From: Ailurus styani
Lineage: Eukaryota; Chordata; Mammalia; Carnivora; Ailuridae
Length of the DNA: 64,000 bases
Direction of reading: 5' to 3'
Assembly: GCA_002007465.1 (NCBI GenBank)
Contig: LNAC01000862.1
Span: 186,001 to 250,000, forward strand
Positions 34,251 through 46,644 of this stretch are shown one piece after another. The translations under genes and the position numbers were made by a program. Position 1 is the first letter of the stretch. Every line of letters begins with the position of its first letter. Under the pieces are notes generated by a model that was given only the letters and a program-made list of their open reading frames with translations, ran no database searches and was not told the DNA's origin.

Positions 34251-35428
34251 ATAGTATACTTTTATTTTATAGAAATAAAACTGTCTTCATTCATAGTTAA
34301 CCTGATCGTTTATGTAGAAAACTCCTCATTATCTGGGGAAAAACAAAAACAAGAACTCCTGGAACTAATAAGTAAGTGTAGCAAGGCCACAGGATAGAAG
34401 GTTATATCTTTAGGTATACCAAAAGTCAATTATTTTCCTATATATCAGCAATGAGTAATTGGAATTTGAAATTAAAACTCAATACCATTTGTACTAGCAT
34501 CAAAAAAGTGCTAGGTATAAGTAACAAAATATGTACATGGTCTGTATGTGGAGAACTATGAAACAGTGATAAAGAAAATCCAGCAAGCTAATTAAATGGA
34601 GAATTATTGCATATTCATGGATTAGAAAACTCAGTTATTAAGGTGTAAGTTTTTCTCCACTCGTTTAGATTTAAATGCAAATCTTATCAAAATCTTTTGA
34701 AAACTGTGTTGTAGGTATCAAAAAAATTCAAAGAAATGTACATTTAAAGGCAAAAGACCTAGAACACTAAAGAAGAATAAAGTCACGGGACTAAATCTAC
34801 CCAAAGCCAAGACTGAAGTTTAAAGCTACCATAATAATCAAGACTGTGTGGTATTGTGAAAGAATAGACACATAGGTCAAGATAATAGAATAGAGTGCAG
34901 AAATAGACCCACGCAAATAAATCCAACTGATATTTGACAAAGACACACAGGCAATTGAGTGGAGAAAAGGCAGTTTTATTTTTTTTCCCAGTAAATGGTG
35001 ACGTAGCAATTGGTTTTCCTTATGAAAATGGATAAACCTGGGCAAAAATATGTTTAATACAGAAATGAAATAAAAATGGATATCTCTAAACACAAAATGC
35101 AAACCTGTAATACTTGTAGAAGAAAACATTAAGAAATATGTACGGCCTGGGTTCATTGATGAGTATTTGGTATTTTAAGTAAAATACCAAAAGGATGGTT
35201 TTTAAATGTAAAAAATTAGTAAGTAGGAATTTTTTAAATGAAAAACTTCTGATCTCTGAAATATGTTGTTAAGAGAATGATAAGACAGGACACAGAATGG
35301 TTGAAAATATTGCCAAGTTACATATGTGGTAAATTATTATACTCAAAATATGAAAAGTACTCTTAAAGTTGATAAAAATAACCAGATTAAAAACTGTGAA
35401 AAGTTTTCAACAGAAATCTCACAAAGGA

Positions 35429-35430
<2 letters not shown>

Positions 35431-35479
<49 letters not shown>
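35431..35479. repeat. (AT)24 microsatellite in L1M
   Basis: A pure AT run of about 48 bp, the longest pure AT run in the window. Self-complementary, so assembly and replication errors are likely here. The open frame at 35369-35584 reads through it as alternating Tyr-Ile. Confidence 0.95.
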
Positions 35480-35482
<3 letters not shown>

Positions 35483-36291
35483 CAAACGTTTAAACACACA
35501 AAAAATATTCAAAATACTGTTAAAGCAGTAAGAGAAATTACGGGGCAGAATCTATGTAACCTCGGTGTGGGGAGGATTTTATAAGCCTAACAGCCATGTT
35601 AATTGGTAAACATATTTAGCTATATAAAAATCATATATATAGATGCTCATCATTTGTTCCTGGGAAAATGCAAATTAAAAAATGAGATACCACTGCATAC
35701 TTATTAGAATGGCTTTAAAAACCCCAAATGAATAGTTAGCGAGGAAATGGAGTCACAAAAACTCTTATTCATTGCTGGTGAAAAATACAGCATGATATAG
35801 TCATTCTAAAAGATTGTTTAGCCATTTCTTACAAAGCTAAAAATTCTTATGTCATCCAACAACACTCCTAAATATTCACCCAAATCATGGGAAAACTTAA
35901 TCCACACAAAACTGGCAGGTGAATATTTATGGAGTTTTATTTACAACCTCGGCCACCAGAAGGTAACAAAATGTGTTTCAATAGATGAATGGACAAATAA
36001 ACTGGTGCATCCACATTCTGACAACCCAGAATGCGATTTTGATCCACTAGTCTGAATGGAAGCTTATGGATAGATCACTAATTTTAGGCAATATGTACCT
36101 TTTAATAGATCCATTAAGATCTAGATAATAAATAGATAACCAAGTGGCTTCCATATCTACAAAGTTGGAAATATGGTGGAAAATTTGAGAAGCCAAGATC
36201 CTTGGAACACCTCTCCTACTAAAAAAATTGAAATGAAAGTAATCCTATGACCCTGAGGACTTTCAAAGATTGGTACCATTATCAAAATTTT

Positions 36292-36466
36292 GGGGGCATG
36301 TGGGTGGCTCAGTTGGTTAAGCTTTCAGCTCAGGTCATGATCCCATGGTCCTGGGATCTAGCCACGCGTCCAGCTCCTTGCTCAGCGGGGAGCCTGCTTC
36401 TCCCTCTCCCTCTGCCCCTGCTCCTGCTCCCTCTCGCTCTCTCTCAAATAAATAAATAAAATCTTT
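36292..36466 (+). mobile_element. CAN-type SINE, shortened head
   Basis: Head 'gggggcatgtgggtggctcagttggttaagctttcagctcagg': the 'tctgccttcgg' block is reduced. The CT-rich region contains a CTCCCTCTGCCCCTGCTCC repeat and the tail is TAAATAAATAAAATCTTT. Only AAAATTTT-like flanks suggest a target-site duplication. Confidence 0.93.
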
Positions 36467-37682
36467 AGAAAAAATATTTTTTTGAAGTGTTTTAGTTGTA
36501 TAATGATTTCTATTACCTCCCAAGTTCTATAATTTGAACAGCGGTGGATCTTGAAGAATGTAAATGATTATAATAAATTTAATAGGATGAAAACTTTTAG
36601 TTAGCTGCCATTCCAAATGGAATACACTTTTTGGAATTTTTCAGTACAATGCAGATTCTTGCACTTAGTGTATGTTTGTGATCTGGCCAATGCTTATTTT
36701 TTCTATGACAACAATTACCCAAGTGTAGCCTGTGGGATGCTGATGGGGGATTGTGTGTAGGGCTAGGACTAAAGCAGATTATTGTTTTTTTCATTTAATA
36801 TCCTAGAAGAGTAATCAAGAAATATTAACTCATGACACTCTTGCTGGGAGTCTGTTAGGACAAAACTATAGTAACATAGAATATTTGTTTTTTTAAGTTT
36901 GATAACATTTGCAAAAATAGTGCCTAAGAATATTGGTTAAAACTGTTGGACTTCAGCACAAATCATTGTAGTCATCCTTAAAAGAGGAAACCAGTATGGA
37001 TTTGAAGCCAGAAGTTAATGGATCAATTCTTTACAGGTTCTGAAGAAAATAATGTTTAGCTCTAGTTTTTCTGTTTTTTAGAAATTAATTTTTTTAGTTT
37101 TTCAAAAGAAGTTGTTCCTAAAGTATATAGAAAAGAGGTGAAAGTCCCAAACACTGAAGTATATAAGGTTGAACATATGATCTATCTAACAATTTGTCTG
37201 AACACAGAATTGCAGAATTGTACCAACACAGCCTTTCTACTAACTGATGTTAAAGTGTAAGTACTGTGTAAGTGGTTTCACTGACAATGGTGCAAGTACT
37301 GTTGCTATTAAAGTTTTTATTGCTGTTAGAGTACTTGTCAGTGTCAGATAAAAAGATAAATTTACTCCTTATTGTCAGCTATTTCATGCTTTTAGGAAAA
37401 GTAAGAATGTTTTTGCTCTTTCATCCTTGGTTTTACAAATTAAGATGATAACTACTTTGTAGAATTCTTAGTGTGAGTTGGATTTGGAATAATTAATTTG
37501 TATGTCTCTTTTGACATTGATCTCAAGTGATTCTTCATTTGCTCTACTAAAAAATAAGAAGTATTATCCAGTGGAATTACTTCATAAACATTAAATTCAT
37601 TCTTATATACACAAAATGTATATTGCCTATAAAGAGCTTTACCTGTTACTGTGATAGCAATATTATTATTATTACATAATAT
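36467..37682. other. Unique stretch
   Basis: I see no gene or named repeat. The minus frame 36597-36794 has no recognisable domain. Confidence 0.5.
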
Positions 37683-37693
37683 ATCATTTTATC

Positions 37694-37876
37694 GGGGAGC
37701 CTGGGTGGCTCAGTCAGTTAAGCATCTGACTCTTGGTTTTTGGCTCAGGTCATGATCTCATGGGTTGTGGGATGGAGCCCCGTGTTGAGCTTTGCACTCA
37801 GTGGGGAGTCTGCTTGAAGATTTTCTCTCTCTGCTTCTCCCCTTCTTAAATAAATAAATAAATCTTTTTTTAAAAA
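37694..37876 (+). mobile_element. CAN-type SINE (older subtype)
   Basis: Head 'ggggagcctgggtggctcagtcagttaagcatctgactcttgg', a degenerate B-box position (GATGGAGCC), tail TAAATAAATAAATCTTT. Target-site duplication ATCATTTTATC at 37683-37693 and ATCACTTTATC at 37877-37887. Confidence 0.95.
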
Positions 37877-37887
37877 ATCACTTTATC

Positions 37888-39642
37888 TTACAATACCTTG
37901 AAAATAAATTATACTTGCATTAGGAGCATTCTGTAAATATTGTGAAGTCATATAAGGGCATAAGGTCATTTCCTATTGATGCTTCCTAAGTTTGTATTGA
38001 ATAAAATGATTATATTACCTAAGGACTATTGTTTACATTATTAAACCTTGATCCAAATAGTTGTTTGTTCCCAGTTTCATTCATCTATTTTTAACTAAAC
38101 TTTTTATTTTGAGATATTTTTAGGTTCATTATTTTTTTCATTTAACATTTCATAGGGATTTCTCATTTTTATTATATTGCTGATACTATCCATTCTATCC
38201 TAAAATCCATAACTCATTAAGGAATATCTGTGTATTGGCAATTCAATAATGTGACTTATATTTCCATAGTCAACACAGGGTACCAAATATAATATTAAAT
38301 TATATGTTATATATACTGTGCAGGAAAGAATTAGTTCATAATTTATCCCTATGGAGTAAGTATGCTTTTACTCTAGCAGTCTTACTTCAAAGTATCTTAT
38401 TATAGATTTTACCATAATACTAGATGACTTTTTCTAAGATTTTGCACGGATTGTTCATATTATAAATTTGACGTAAGACAAAAGATATATATTTTCTTTC
38501 AGCATCAGCTTAAAATTTCAAAATTCACATATACTATTATACAGTGTTTCATTGGTTGAAAAACTTACTGTATCTACAGGCAGTAGCAATGTATATTCAA
38601 AATGTTCAACACTTAAGCATAATTGTACATTTCATTGTCCTGTTATGATTGCAGAATAAATATTCTTTCATTTCAGTTTTTTACTTTAGAGATATGTCTT
38701 ATGAGTAAGAAAGAAAGTAATAATTTCTTGTCACAAAAAAGCTATAATTATATGTATTTATATTTAACCTTTGTAGATACTACTCATTAGCATCTAGTTG
38801 CACCTGCACGGTTTACATTTTGAAGTACAACTTTTGTATAATGTCTGTAATGACTATGGTAATCTTTGACTTACTATTTTTTTTCTTTAAAAGTACTGCA
38901 TCAGTCTCAGAGTGCACATTTCTAAGAACAAGGCTTCAGGTGGTAGTCACACCTTTTTTTACTATTATAATAAATTCAATCATGTGAATACCACTTTTAG
39001 AAAACATCTGCTCTTTTATTATAAAATTGAAAAGAACTGCTCCTCGAGAGCAAATGTTGAACAAGAAGAACATAAAACAGCACTGACTCGAGGGAAATCA
39101 AAACTGATAAAATAATAGGGAGGGAGAGACCTAGCTACCTGACTTTTTATATCTTATAGTGTTGAATAAAATTAAAACTCTTCTCATCACCTAGTTTTAC
39201 CATTTTGAAACCAGACAAGTTAGAGCACATCAAGAAGAACTATGAATTCTTTTTTTAAGTATGTGTTCTGTTCCTTTTATCATTTGTCATCACCTTATGT
39301 ATATTCTGTATTATTAACAATAACATTGTGCAGGTTCTGGAAGTTTAAAGAAGTGTTGCCACCCCAACATGCTTCTCCATAGTTTATATGCACAAATGTT
39401 GTTGAGTTTAGGAAATCACAACTGCTTTTATCACTTCAAAAATGTCTTTTAAATTTTGTTCTCGCTTTCAAATATGTTTAATGGAATGAAAAATAAGTAG
39501 AAAATGCTGAAATTAGAGAAAAATGACCAGATTCATTTGTGATAATGAGTGTCTTATTGTGTTGTATATAAATGGCTGTGGACAAGCCATTTTTGTCTTT
39601 CAGAAGGATAAAATAGATGACCTGTGGTTTTATTCAAAATTT
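37888..39642. other. Unique AT-rich stretch
   Basis: I see no gene or named repeat. The frame 38912-39115 is probably chance. Confidence 0.5.
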
Positions 39643-39650
39643 AAAATCTG

Positions 39651-39850
39651 GGGCGCCTGGGTGGCTCAGTGGGTTAAAGCCGCTGCCTTCGGCTCAGGTC
39701 ATGATCCCAGGGTCCTGGGATCGAGGCCCACATCGGGCTCTCTGCTCAGCAGGGAGCCTGCTTCCCCCTCTCTCTCTGCCTGCCTCTCTGCCTCCTTGTG
39801 ATCTCTCTCCCGCTGTGAAATAAATAAATAAAATCTTTAAAAAAAAAAAA
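39651..39850 (+). mobile_element. CAN-type SINE, near-consensus (young)
   Basis: 'ggggcgcctgggtggctcagtgggttaaagccgctgcc' with an intact B-box-like GATCGAGGC, a canonical CT-rich middle, TAAATAAATAAAATCTTT and a pure A tail. AAAATCTG flanks both sides (39643-39650 and 39851-39858). It is one of the least decayed copies in the window. Two frames across it (39523-39801, 39617-39823) are SINE translations. Confidence 0.97.
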
Positions 39851-39858
39851 AAAATCTG

Positions 39859-40609
39859 TCATCTCTCTTGTTTCAAGATATTAAATTCCATGCACATTAA
39901 AAAAAAGTAACACATAAGGGGAAATAGAGAACGTTCATATTTTATTTATATTACTACTACACATCATAACACATATTAAATACAAAAATATATGTATATG
40001 TGTGTATCCATGTCAGAACCAATGTATATTTTATTATTTATGGTGATATTCCTCTTTCCTGGTATGTATAATATTTCTTTTGCAGACACATACTTGAGCG
40101 TTATTATCTTTTGTGATTGAAAGTGAAGTACCTAAATCTAACTCTGATTAACAATTCCATTAGGGTTGTGGTATAATTATCTGGCTGAAAAGGCCAACCT
40201 TAACTGGCAGTGCTTCTTACCAGAGAAGGTTCTTAGGGAAGAATGAATTTTCCATCCTGTTTGAGACTAATCAATCTCTTGTCAAGGGCACATCTTTCTT
40301 TCATTATCTCATGGTAGATTAGAAACTGCTAGCCTAATATATACCATCCAATTTCTATGTTCTTAGGTATACACTTACCAAAAATGATTACATAAAGTTG
40401 GACTTTTTAGTGAATCCTGCTTTCTTCTAATTTGTTTTTTTCCCTTCTTTATTTCTTCAGTTTTCATAACATAATGAGTGTGAAAAATTCACTGTGAAAT
40501 AGCAACAACGTATATCCATTAAGGTTAGCTACTCCTTAATGAAGTTCTCAGTTTATTTCTGAAGAAAGTTTTAAGTTAAAGGAAGTTAAATTAGTTCACA
40601 CCAAACCAC
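39859..40609. other. Unique stretch
   Basis: I see no gene or named repeat. Confidence 0.5.
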
Positions 40610-41075
40610 TTTTAGAAAATACAGAAGAAACATTCTCACTTATTTTATAAGGTCAGCATAATCCTAATACTGAAACCTTACTAAGATGTAAGGGAAGTAA
40701 AATTACAGATTAAGATTAATCAGGAACAAAGGTGTATGACTTTAATTAAAATACTAACCAAAAAAAATCCATCAGTATTTTTTAAAAAATAAACATCAAG
40801 CCAAGGCAGAATTTATGTGAGGAATGAAAAGTTGATTAACAATGAAGAAATCAGTCAGTGTAATTCATCATACTAACAACGACAAAAGTTTTCTACTGAC
40901 AAGAGAGAGCTTTTAACAACATTTAACATTTTGTTTATAGTAAAACTCTCAGCAAACAAGGAATGTAAAGAGATTTTCTCAGCCTGATGTCAGGAATCTA
41001 TATGATTTAAGGTATGCAAAGATTTCTTAGGGAGAACATAAAAATCATAAACTGTAAAAGGAAAATGATGTGTAA
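40610..41075 (+). mobile_element. Ancient L1M ORF2 relic
   Basis: Segments follow the ORF2 reverse-transcriptase region order: 'aaggtcagcataatcctaatactgaaacc', 'ttgattaacaatgaag...agtcagtgtaattcatcatac', 'aaaactctcagcaaacaaggaatg', then a jump to 'aggtatgcaaagatttcttagg' from further downstream. Strongly decayed, with internal deletions. Confidence 0.7.
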
Positions 41076-41269
41076 ATTTACAATATCTTTTAGTGAGCAG
41101 AATACTTTAATTTTAAAGAAGCTTATCATTTATAGTTATTTATTTGTTATTTATTTCTAAAATGAACATATTATTTTTGGAATATTTATAAATATCATAT
41201 TTTAGATATTATTTATTTATAATTGTTCATCACTAGAATTTAAAAGTATTATCAATTTTTATATATTAA

Positions 41270-41440
41270 ACTTGTATTCTGTGACCTTGACAAATTGGCT
41301 TATTCTTATATACTCCTTATGACTTAACACAACAATTAATCAGTAATTAAGGACACTTCCTTTTTGAGCTTATTCTTTTTCTTACTCTGTAGGAGTGGCT
41401 AGTATCTCAAGTTCAGTGTTGTTTATAAAGATCTAAGTGT
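41270..41440 (-). mobile_element. Ancient L1M ORF2 relic, antisense
   Basis: 'cttgtattctgtgaccttgacaaattggcttattc' and 'tttttcttactctgtaggagtggctagtatctcaag' resemble antisense ORF2 (consensus 'ttgtatcctgcaactttgctgaattc' and 'ttgcctgattgctctggctaggacttcc'). It is opposite to the neighbouring relic at 40610-41075. The match is weak. Confidence 0.5.
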
Positions 41441-41519
41441 GCAGCTGCTCACTGTATTTGCAGTCTTATAGAGAAAAAGGTCAATATTTCAACATTAACT
41501 GTGATGATAGCTCTTTTCT

Positions 41520-41712
41520 TTTCTTTTTTTCTTTTCACATTTTATTTATTTGACAGAGAGAGAGAGCACAAACAGGGGGAGCATTAGGCAAAGGGAGAGG
41601 CAGACTCTACACTGAGCAGGGAGCCTGACTACATGGGGCTCAATCCAAGGACTCTGGGATCATGACTTGAGCCTAAGGCAGATGCTTAACTGACTGAACC
41701 ACCCAGGTTCCC
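41520..41712 (-). mobile_element. CAN-type SINE (old)
   Basis: Plus-strand view: T-rich start, 'cattttatttatttgacagagagagagag', 'gatcatgacttgagcctaaggcagatgc', 'ctgaaccacccaggttccc'. AGCTCTTTTC on the left (from 41509) and AGCTGTTGC on the right (from 41713) suggest a decayed target-site duplication. Confidence 0.92.
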
Positions 41713-41850
41713 AGCTGTTGCTTTTCTAAGTTGCACTTTTTGAGAGACAGGTAGAGAGAGAAAGGGGGTAGAAATGTTTATAGTATCTTTCTGGATGATA
41801 TAATTAAATTGAAAATTATTTTGTAATGGAACAATTAAAATTTGAATAAA

Positions 41851-42043
41851 GGGGGGTCTGGGTGGCTCAGTTGGTTAAGCATCTGCCTTTGGCTAAGGTC
41901 ATGATCCTAGGGTCCAGCAGTGGAGCCCTTCATTGGGCTCCCTGTTCTGTGGGGGGCCTGCTTCTCCCTCTGTCTTTGCCTGCCCCTCCCTCTGCTTGTT
42001 CTCCCCCCCACCGTGTCAAATAAAATCTTTAAAAAAATAAAAT
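41851..42043 (+). mobile_element. CAN-type SINE (older subtype)
   Basis: Head 'ggggggtctgggtggctcagttggttaagcatctgcc'; 'gtccagcagtggagccc' replaces the usual B-box block. Target-site duplication AAAATTTGAATAAA at 41837-41850 and AAAATTTGAGTAAA at 42044-42057. It forms an inverted pair with the SINE 138 bp upstream. Confidence 0.95.
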
Positions 42044-42057
42044 AAAATTTGAGTAAA

Positions 42058-45000
42058 ATATAATTTGCCTTTATGAAAGAAAATATCTGTCTTTATAAAA
42101 TACATAGCATAGAACAATGATTCTGAAATTTCCACTGCTTCAAAAAATTTGGTTTTGTAATATATAATATTAGCTCTATGTGGAAAACTAGGAATTTTCC
42201 CTAATTGAGATGATACTAGTCTCACTACCAAAAGAGGTCACTTAGACATTAATTTGTTTATATAATTTAGTTTTTCCCTAGGTAAAATTAGGAAATTTAA
42301 AATAAAATGTAAATATTCCATTCATAAATTGTGATATCTTTGAAAATAAATCAGAATTAATGGGTTAAATATGTCTTTAGAAGTTAGGGGCTGATAAACT
42401 TGCAGGAAAAATAGAGAATTTATTTTCCAGTATTAACTCTTAAACCTTATACTAATTATTTAGAATTAGGCAACAATATAATGATATTTTGTGAAGAAGT
42501 GAAAATTTTATTATGGCTGATGATGCAGTGAATGTTTCTAGTTTATTCAGAATTATAATTTAGGGCATTTTCTCCTTTGCCCTAACTATTTTGCTAATAT
42601 GTTTGAAATAAGGGGCAACACAGGGAAACATGGGCATAATAAAAAGATATTGTTGTTGTGTTCTGATCATATTTCTTTAAAACTTTCATTAACATGGTTA
42701 TACTACCTACAGATTGTTGTACAGACATCTTGTCTACATCCAGCAATTGTAACTCACCCTCTAAATTTGATACAGCATTTGACTAAAGCAGTCCTTTTTC
42801 TTTCAATGCTGTTTAGGATTATTATGATGATGCCGATGATTACCTGACAAATGTCTAATAACATTTGGAATTTTGCATTTTCCCTCAAAGTGTTGCTTGA
42901 ATTTAACTACTTATATGCCCTTGGAACAGCCTCCTATTTTCCTGGAAATCTCAGAAGTTTAGATTTGCTATAGTAGCAATAAAGTAAATAAATCAAAAAT
43001 ACAGGCAGATCTCCAGATTTCCAGATTTTAGGATTTAGTAAATTTTGATCCAGAGTTAGTACATTAGAGACAAGGGATCACAGTCTGGTACCTCAGCTAG
43101 GACTCAGTTAACAAAGGTCAGGTTCAATAAGCATAGTTCAATACATCTAAACTTTCTTATTCACATTAAACACAAAATACTGAAGTTCAGTCTTGCAGCA
43201 ATTCTTCAGTTCTCTAAATTTTCTGTAGTCTGATACACTTTTATTTTTACATATGTGCTTCTTTGGTGTGTTTGCATCCATAATTTTTTTTCAAATTTTA
43301 ATTACTTTCATTAAGAATGAATGCAGCCATATTTGACATTGACCAATGTTTTGGTATATGCTATTCATTTACTGGGGGGTTACAAACATTATAAAAGTGA
43401 ATAAAACTTAATTTTATAAAAATATACACATAATTTAAATACTAACAATAAAGAGGTAGCATAAATCATTCTTTTGCTTATTTCTGCAAGAGATGATCGA
43501 CAGGATGTGCAGCATTAGTGTTTGATTTTTGAAAGTCAAGTTGTTGTTTAATGTATGGCTGATCGGAAATACTTTACCATTTTTATTCCCTTTGATATTT
43601 TAACTAAGGTTTCTTTCATCTGTCCCTTCTGCAGAATAGTGAAATAAGTGCCACCTGGGAATTAAGAAGAATTTGAGTGTCTCACATGATAACAACATAA
43701 TTCTAGTTGTCAAAGGTGCTTTGATTAATGTACTGGAGAAAATCAGTTAGGCTTTACACTCGAGAGTTTTAGCCTTCTTAAAGCTGGTGTAGAGAATATC
43801 ATAACTCTTATTCTAAGACCTGAGTGGAGGCTTTATATATCTTTTGGTGATTCTCTGCAGGGCCAAGTTAAAAAACACATCTTGGTTCACTCTGCCTTTT
43901 ACACTAAAAGAAATTGCAGACATTAGTATTAGGATTATCTGTGTCCACAAAATAACAACTCACAATGCATAAGTGCTCTCTCAAATGCACAAGGTTTGAC
44001 CAATGGTTATCAATTGAAGAAAATTTATCCATAAAAAAATGAATGTTAACAGTAAACTCTTAAAATGATTTCATATTATGGAAACATTTATTTTAAAAAC
44101 ATGATTATTTGAAAGAAGAGTATTACTAAGCCCTTGTATTCTGTGCTGGCTCATGCAGTCAAATCCTGTCTTTTGTTTGTGGCATCACTGGTTTTTAACA
44201 ACTTGTGATATAAAGGTTGTGTGGACAATAGTCTTGAAATTACTTTGGGAACCAGTCTTAATGGTATGTACTTTCTTTCAAGTGTGGATTATAAGGGAGA
44301 AAAACAGAAATACCTGCACATAGTGATTGTTTTTGAAATATATTGTCTTGAAGGAAAGTTAAAATTTGTTGAGACTTCCTGCAAGAAGGAACAGGGGAAC
44401 TATAAAAGGGTTTATAGTTACTTGTTTACTGAGTCTGTAAATCATTTTTCTCCATAGAAACCAATGAGGGTGTTCACAGCCTTAAAATATTCTTTAATAA
44501 TTTTTTTTGAAAAATTAGAATTATGAGATTTTTCCCTCATCTCTTTCTGAGACTCTTAATTAGAGGCATCTTAAGAGAATTTGTAAATTTAAGGAAACAT
44601 GGTAAAGGCTTTTGCCAGGGATTTCCTTATGTAATAATAACAAACCCAGAAATAATGTTCCATCACTACTCTTTCTCTGGTATTGGTATCACAATATTAA
44701 CTATATGCTCATAATGGCTAATTCTAATGTAGTATATGATATTCTTTTTTGATATAAAGTATAGATAATAAAAATTTTTAATTGTAGATAGTAAACCAAA
44801 ATATTCAGAAAGAGGCTGCAAAAAAAGTGAAGCCAAAATAAATATCACTGGGGGGTAAAATTCCTCTTTTAGGAGACATCACAAGCAAAGATAAATTGAG
44901 GATACTCATCTATTTGGAACAAAATTCATTCGATGAGTACAGTGTGATCTAATGGAATAGAGTGGCAAAGGGTCAGTTGTAGAGACTATGAGCTCAACCT

Positions 45001-45589
45001 AAAGGGAATGGATTTTATTCTTTAAAAAACTTGGACTGAAGGCTGAAGTGATAGAGAAAATTCTCTCTCCCATAAAACACATAAGAAAGTGTGCAACAAA
45101 ATGAAATTAACATTTGAATACATAATTTGATTTCAAGGTAGGAAAAAAAATCACTAGATGCCGAGCACAAAGAGAAAACACAACTCTGAGGTGAGCATAA
45201 ATTGAATTCAGAAATGGGGGGGTGGTGCTTGAAAGAAGGAACTATTAATAAGGGATCAGATTTAGCCTCTCTGATGATGGGAGCTGAGACTTCAGGCTTG
45301 TTCATGAAGATGACTCAAAAAGAAGCCCTGCATAAACTGCATATGCACAGTCATTTCTGTAAAATGGACACTAGATCAACTCCAACTATCAGTCTGGGCT
45401 ACAGTGAAGAAAATGGCTATAAGGAAAGGGGGAAAAGGACTCTAATTGAATCTAAAGTATGAGACAGGCATTGATTCACACTCTTGATTTTCACTACCCA
45501 TATTGTCCAGCAACCCTAAACTGAAAAATTAAACATTAATAGTAACTATGTTCAGCAAAGAGAAATGCAAAAATTCCCCCCAACACAAG

Positions 45590-45591
<2 letters not shown>
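42058..45591. other. Longest repeat-poor unique stretch
   Basis: About 3.5 kb without a repeat I can identify. Frames at 42599-42847, 44221-44457, 45015-45305 and 45202-45462 are short, overlap each other on opposite strands in places, and show no domain I recognise. No CpG island or promoter-like sequence is evident. It could hold regulatory DNA, but the sequence alone does not show it. Confidence 0.5.

Positions 45592-45641
<50 letters not shown>
45592..45641. repeat. (AC)25 microsatellite
   Basis: A pure AC run of about 50 bp, the longest pure dinucleotide CA repeat in the window, bounded by GCAT on the left and a T run on the right. Confidence 0.96.
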
Positions 45642-45642
<1 letters not shown>

Positions 45643-45899
45643 TTTTTGAGGATGATACATAATGATGTACAGTCATGAAAGAGAATCAGGAATTTAAAGA
45701 CATCATCAGATTATACCTTTAAAATAGCACATAATAAAACAACTAGAAATTGATTTCTATATAAGCATACTTACAACATTCAGTAGGCATGGGATATGAT
45801 CCACTGTGCAATAAAGGACTACTAAACTTGTTCTAAACAAATAGGAAATCTGGAAATAAAGTAGTAAGTATGATTTTTACTGAGTTTATATATTAGAGT

Positions 45900-46190
45900 G
45901 GGAGCAACTCAAAAGAAAATTAATATATTTAAAGATTATTACAAATCACCTAGAATACAGGACATAAAATAAAGATACAGAAAGTAGGAAGGAGAAGTTA
46001 AAAGATGGAATATAGAGTGGAAAACCTCAGTAAGATCCAGTAGGTGTTCCTGAAGAAGGAATAGTGGAAAAGCAAACAGAAGAGACAATAATCAAGGAAG
46101 CTGGGAGATGAGAAATTCTCCCAAATTCTTTGTCATCCTGATGAGCAGTGTTTGTTCCAGACACTCTGGGGAGAGAGGAATGATCTAACA
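45900..46190 (+). mobile_element. Ancient L1M ORF1-region relic
   Basis: 'aggagaagttaaaagatggaatatagagtgg', 'gtaggtgttcctgaagaaggaatag' and 'gacaataatcaaggaagctggg' parallel the L1M ORF1 region (consensus '...gaggttaagagacatagaatatag...ggagttccagaagaagag...'). No frame survives. Confidence 0.65.
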
Positions 46191-46644
46191 TTTAATGAGT
46201 TGCCCCAGTATTGTATTTTTTAGCTAACTAATTGCCAATGCAATAGGATATAGAACTACCTAGATTTAGGAAGTCTTCAACATGAATAGAGTGTGAAGGA
46301 CTATGTATTATTAATGAAAATCGCACCTTTAAATTTTATAGTTTGTAGTTCTTCATTTTCTCCAAATATTTAGTTTTTACATGTTATCCTATGTGCCTAG
46401 CCCTCTAACAGAGCATCAGAACAGGATGTCTTACACACACCATAGTCTCAGCCAGTTCTGTAGGAGGAATTTGTTCTCTTTTATAAATAAACCCTCAATG
46501 TTCTGCAGAGTAGGATAGAGCATTAGAGATCAGATAACTCACCACAAATTAACTGTGAAATAAAGAAGTTACAAAACACAGAGGTTACATTTGCCTAAAT
46601 TCTTGCACGTCTTACAGTCTTTATCAATCGATAATATTTAATTA
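46191..46644. other. Unique stretch
   Basis: I see no gene or named repeat. Confidence 0.5.

Larger units (their letters stand above)
31640..36060 (+). mobile_element. Long ancient L1M relic (ORF2 endonuclease to 3' region)
   Basis: Consecutive ORF2 landmarks run left to right: 'gatccattttaaaagacagtgcag', 'attaatttcagacaaaacagagttcag', 'ttggaaacttccaacaccc', 'gagcagaaatctaagtttg', 'ttccttgaaagtcacaagc', 'cagcattatcctaatatcaaac', 'ctcctggaactaataag...'-like segments, 'gtgtggtattgtgaaagaatagac', and 'aaaatgagataccactgcatac'. Three SINEs (31978, 32584, 33038) and several simple repeats interrupt it. No frame is intact. Excluding insertions, about 3.7-4 kb survives. Confidence 0.85.

Noticed and set aside
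39523..39823. Frames with 'WVAQWVKAAAFGSGHDPRVLGS'-like sequence, also seen at 13445, 49496, 50828 and elsewhere
   Set aside because: This recurring 'protein' is the translated head of the CAN SINE, not a gene family. Quoted only as a marker of the artefact.
45015..45462. Overlapping 96- and 86-codon frames on opposite strands in unique DNA
   Set aside because: Mutually overlapping, no domain, no splice or promoter context; expected by chance at this length.
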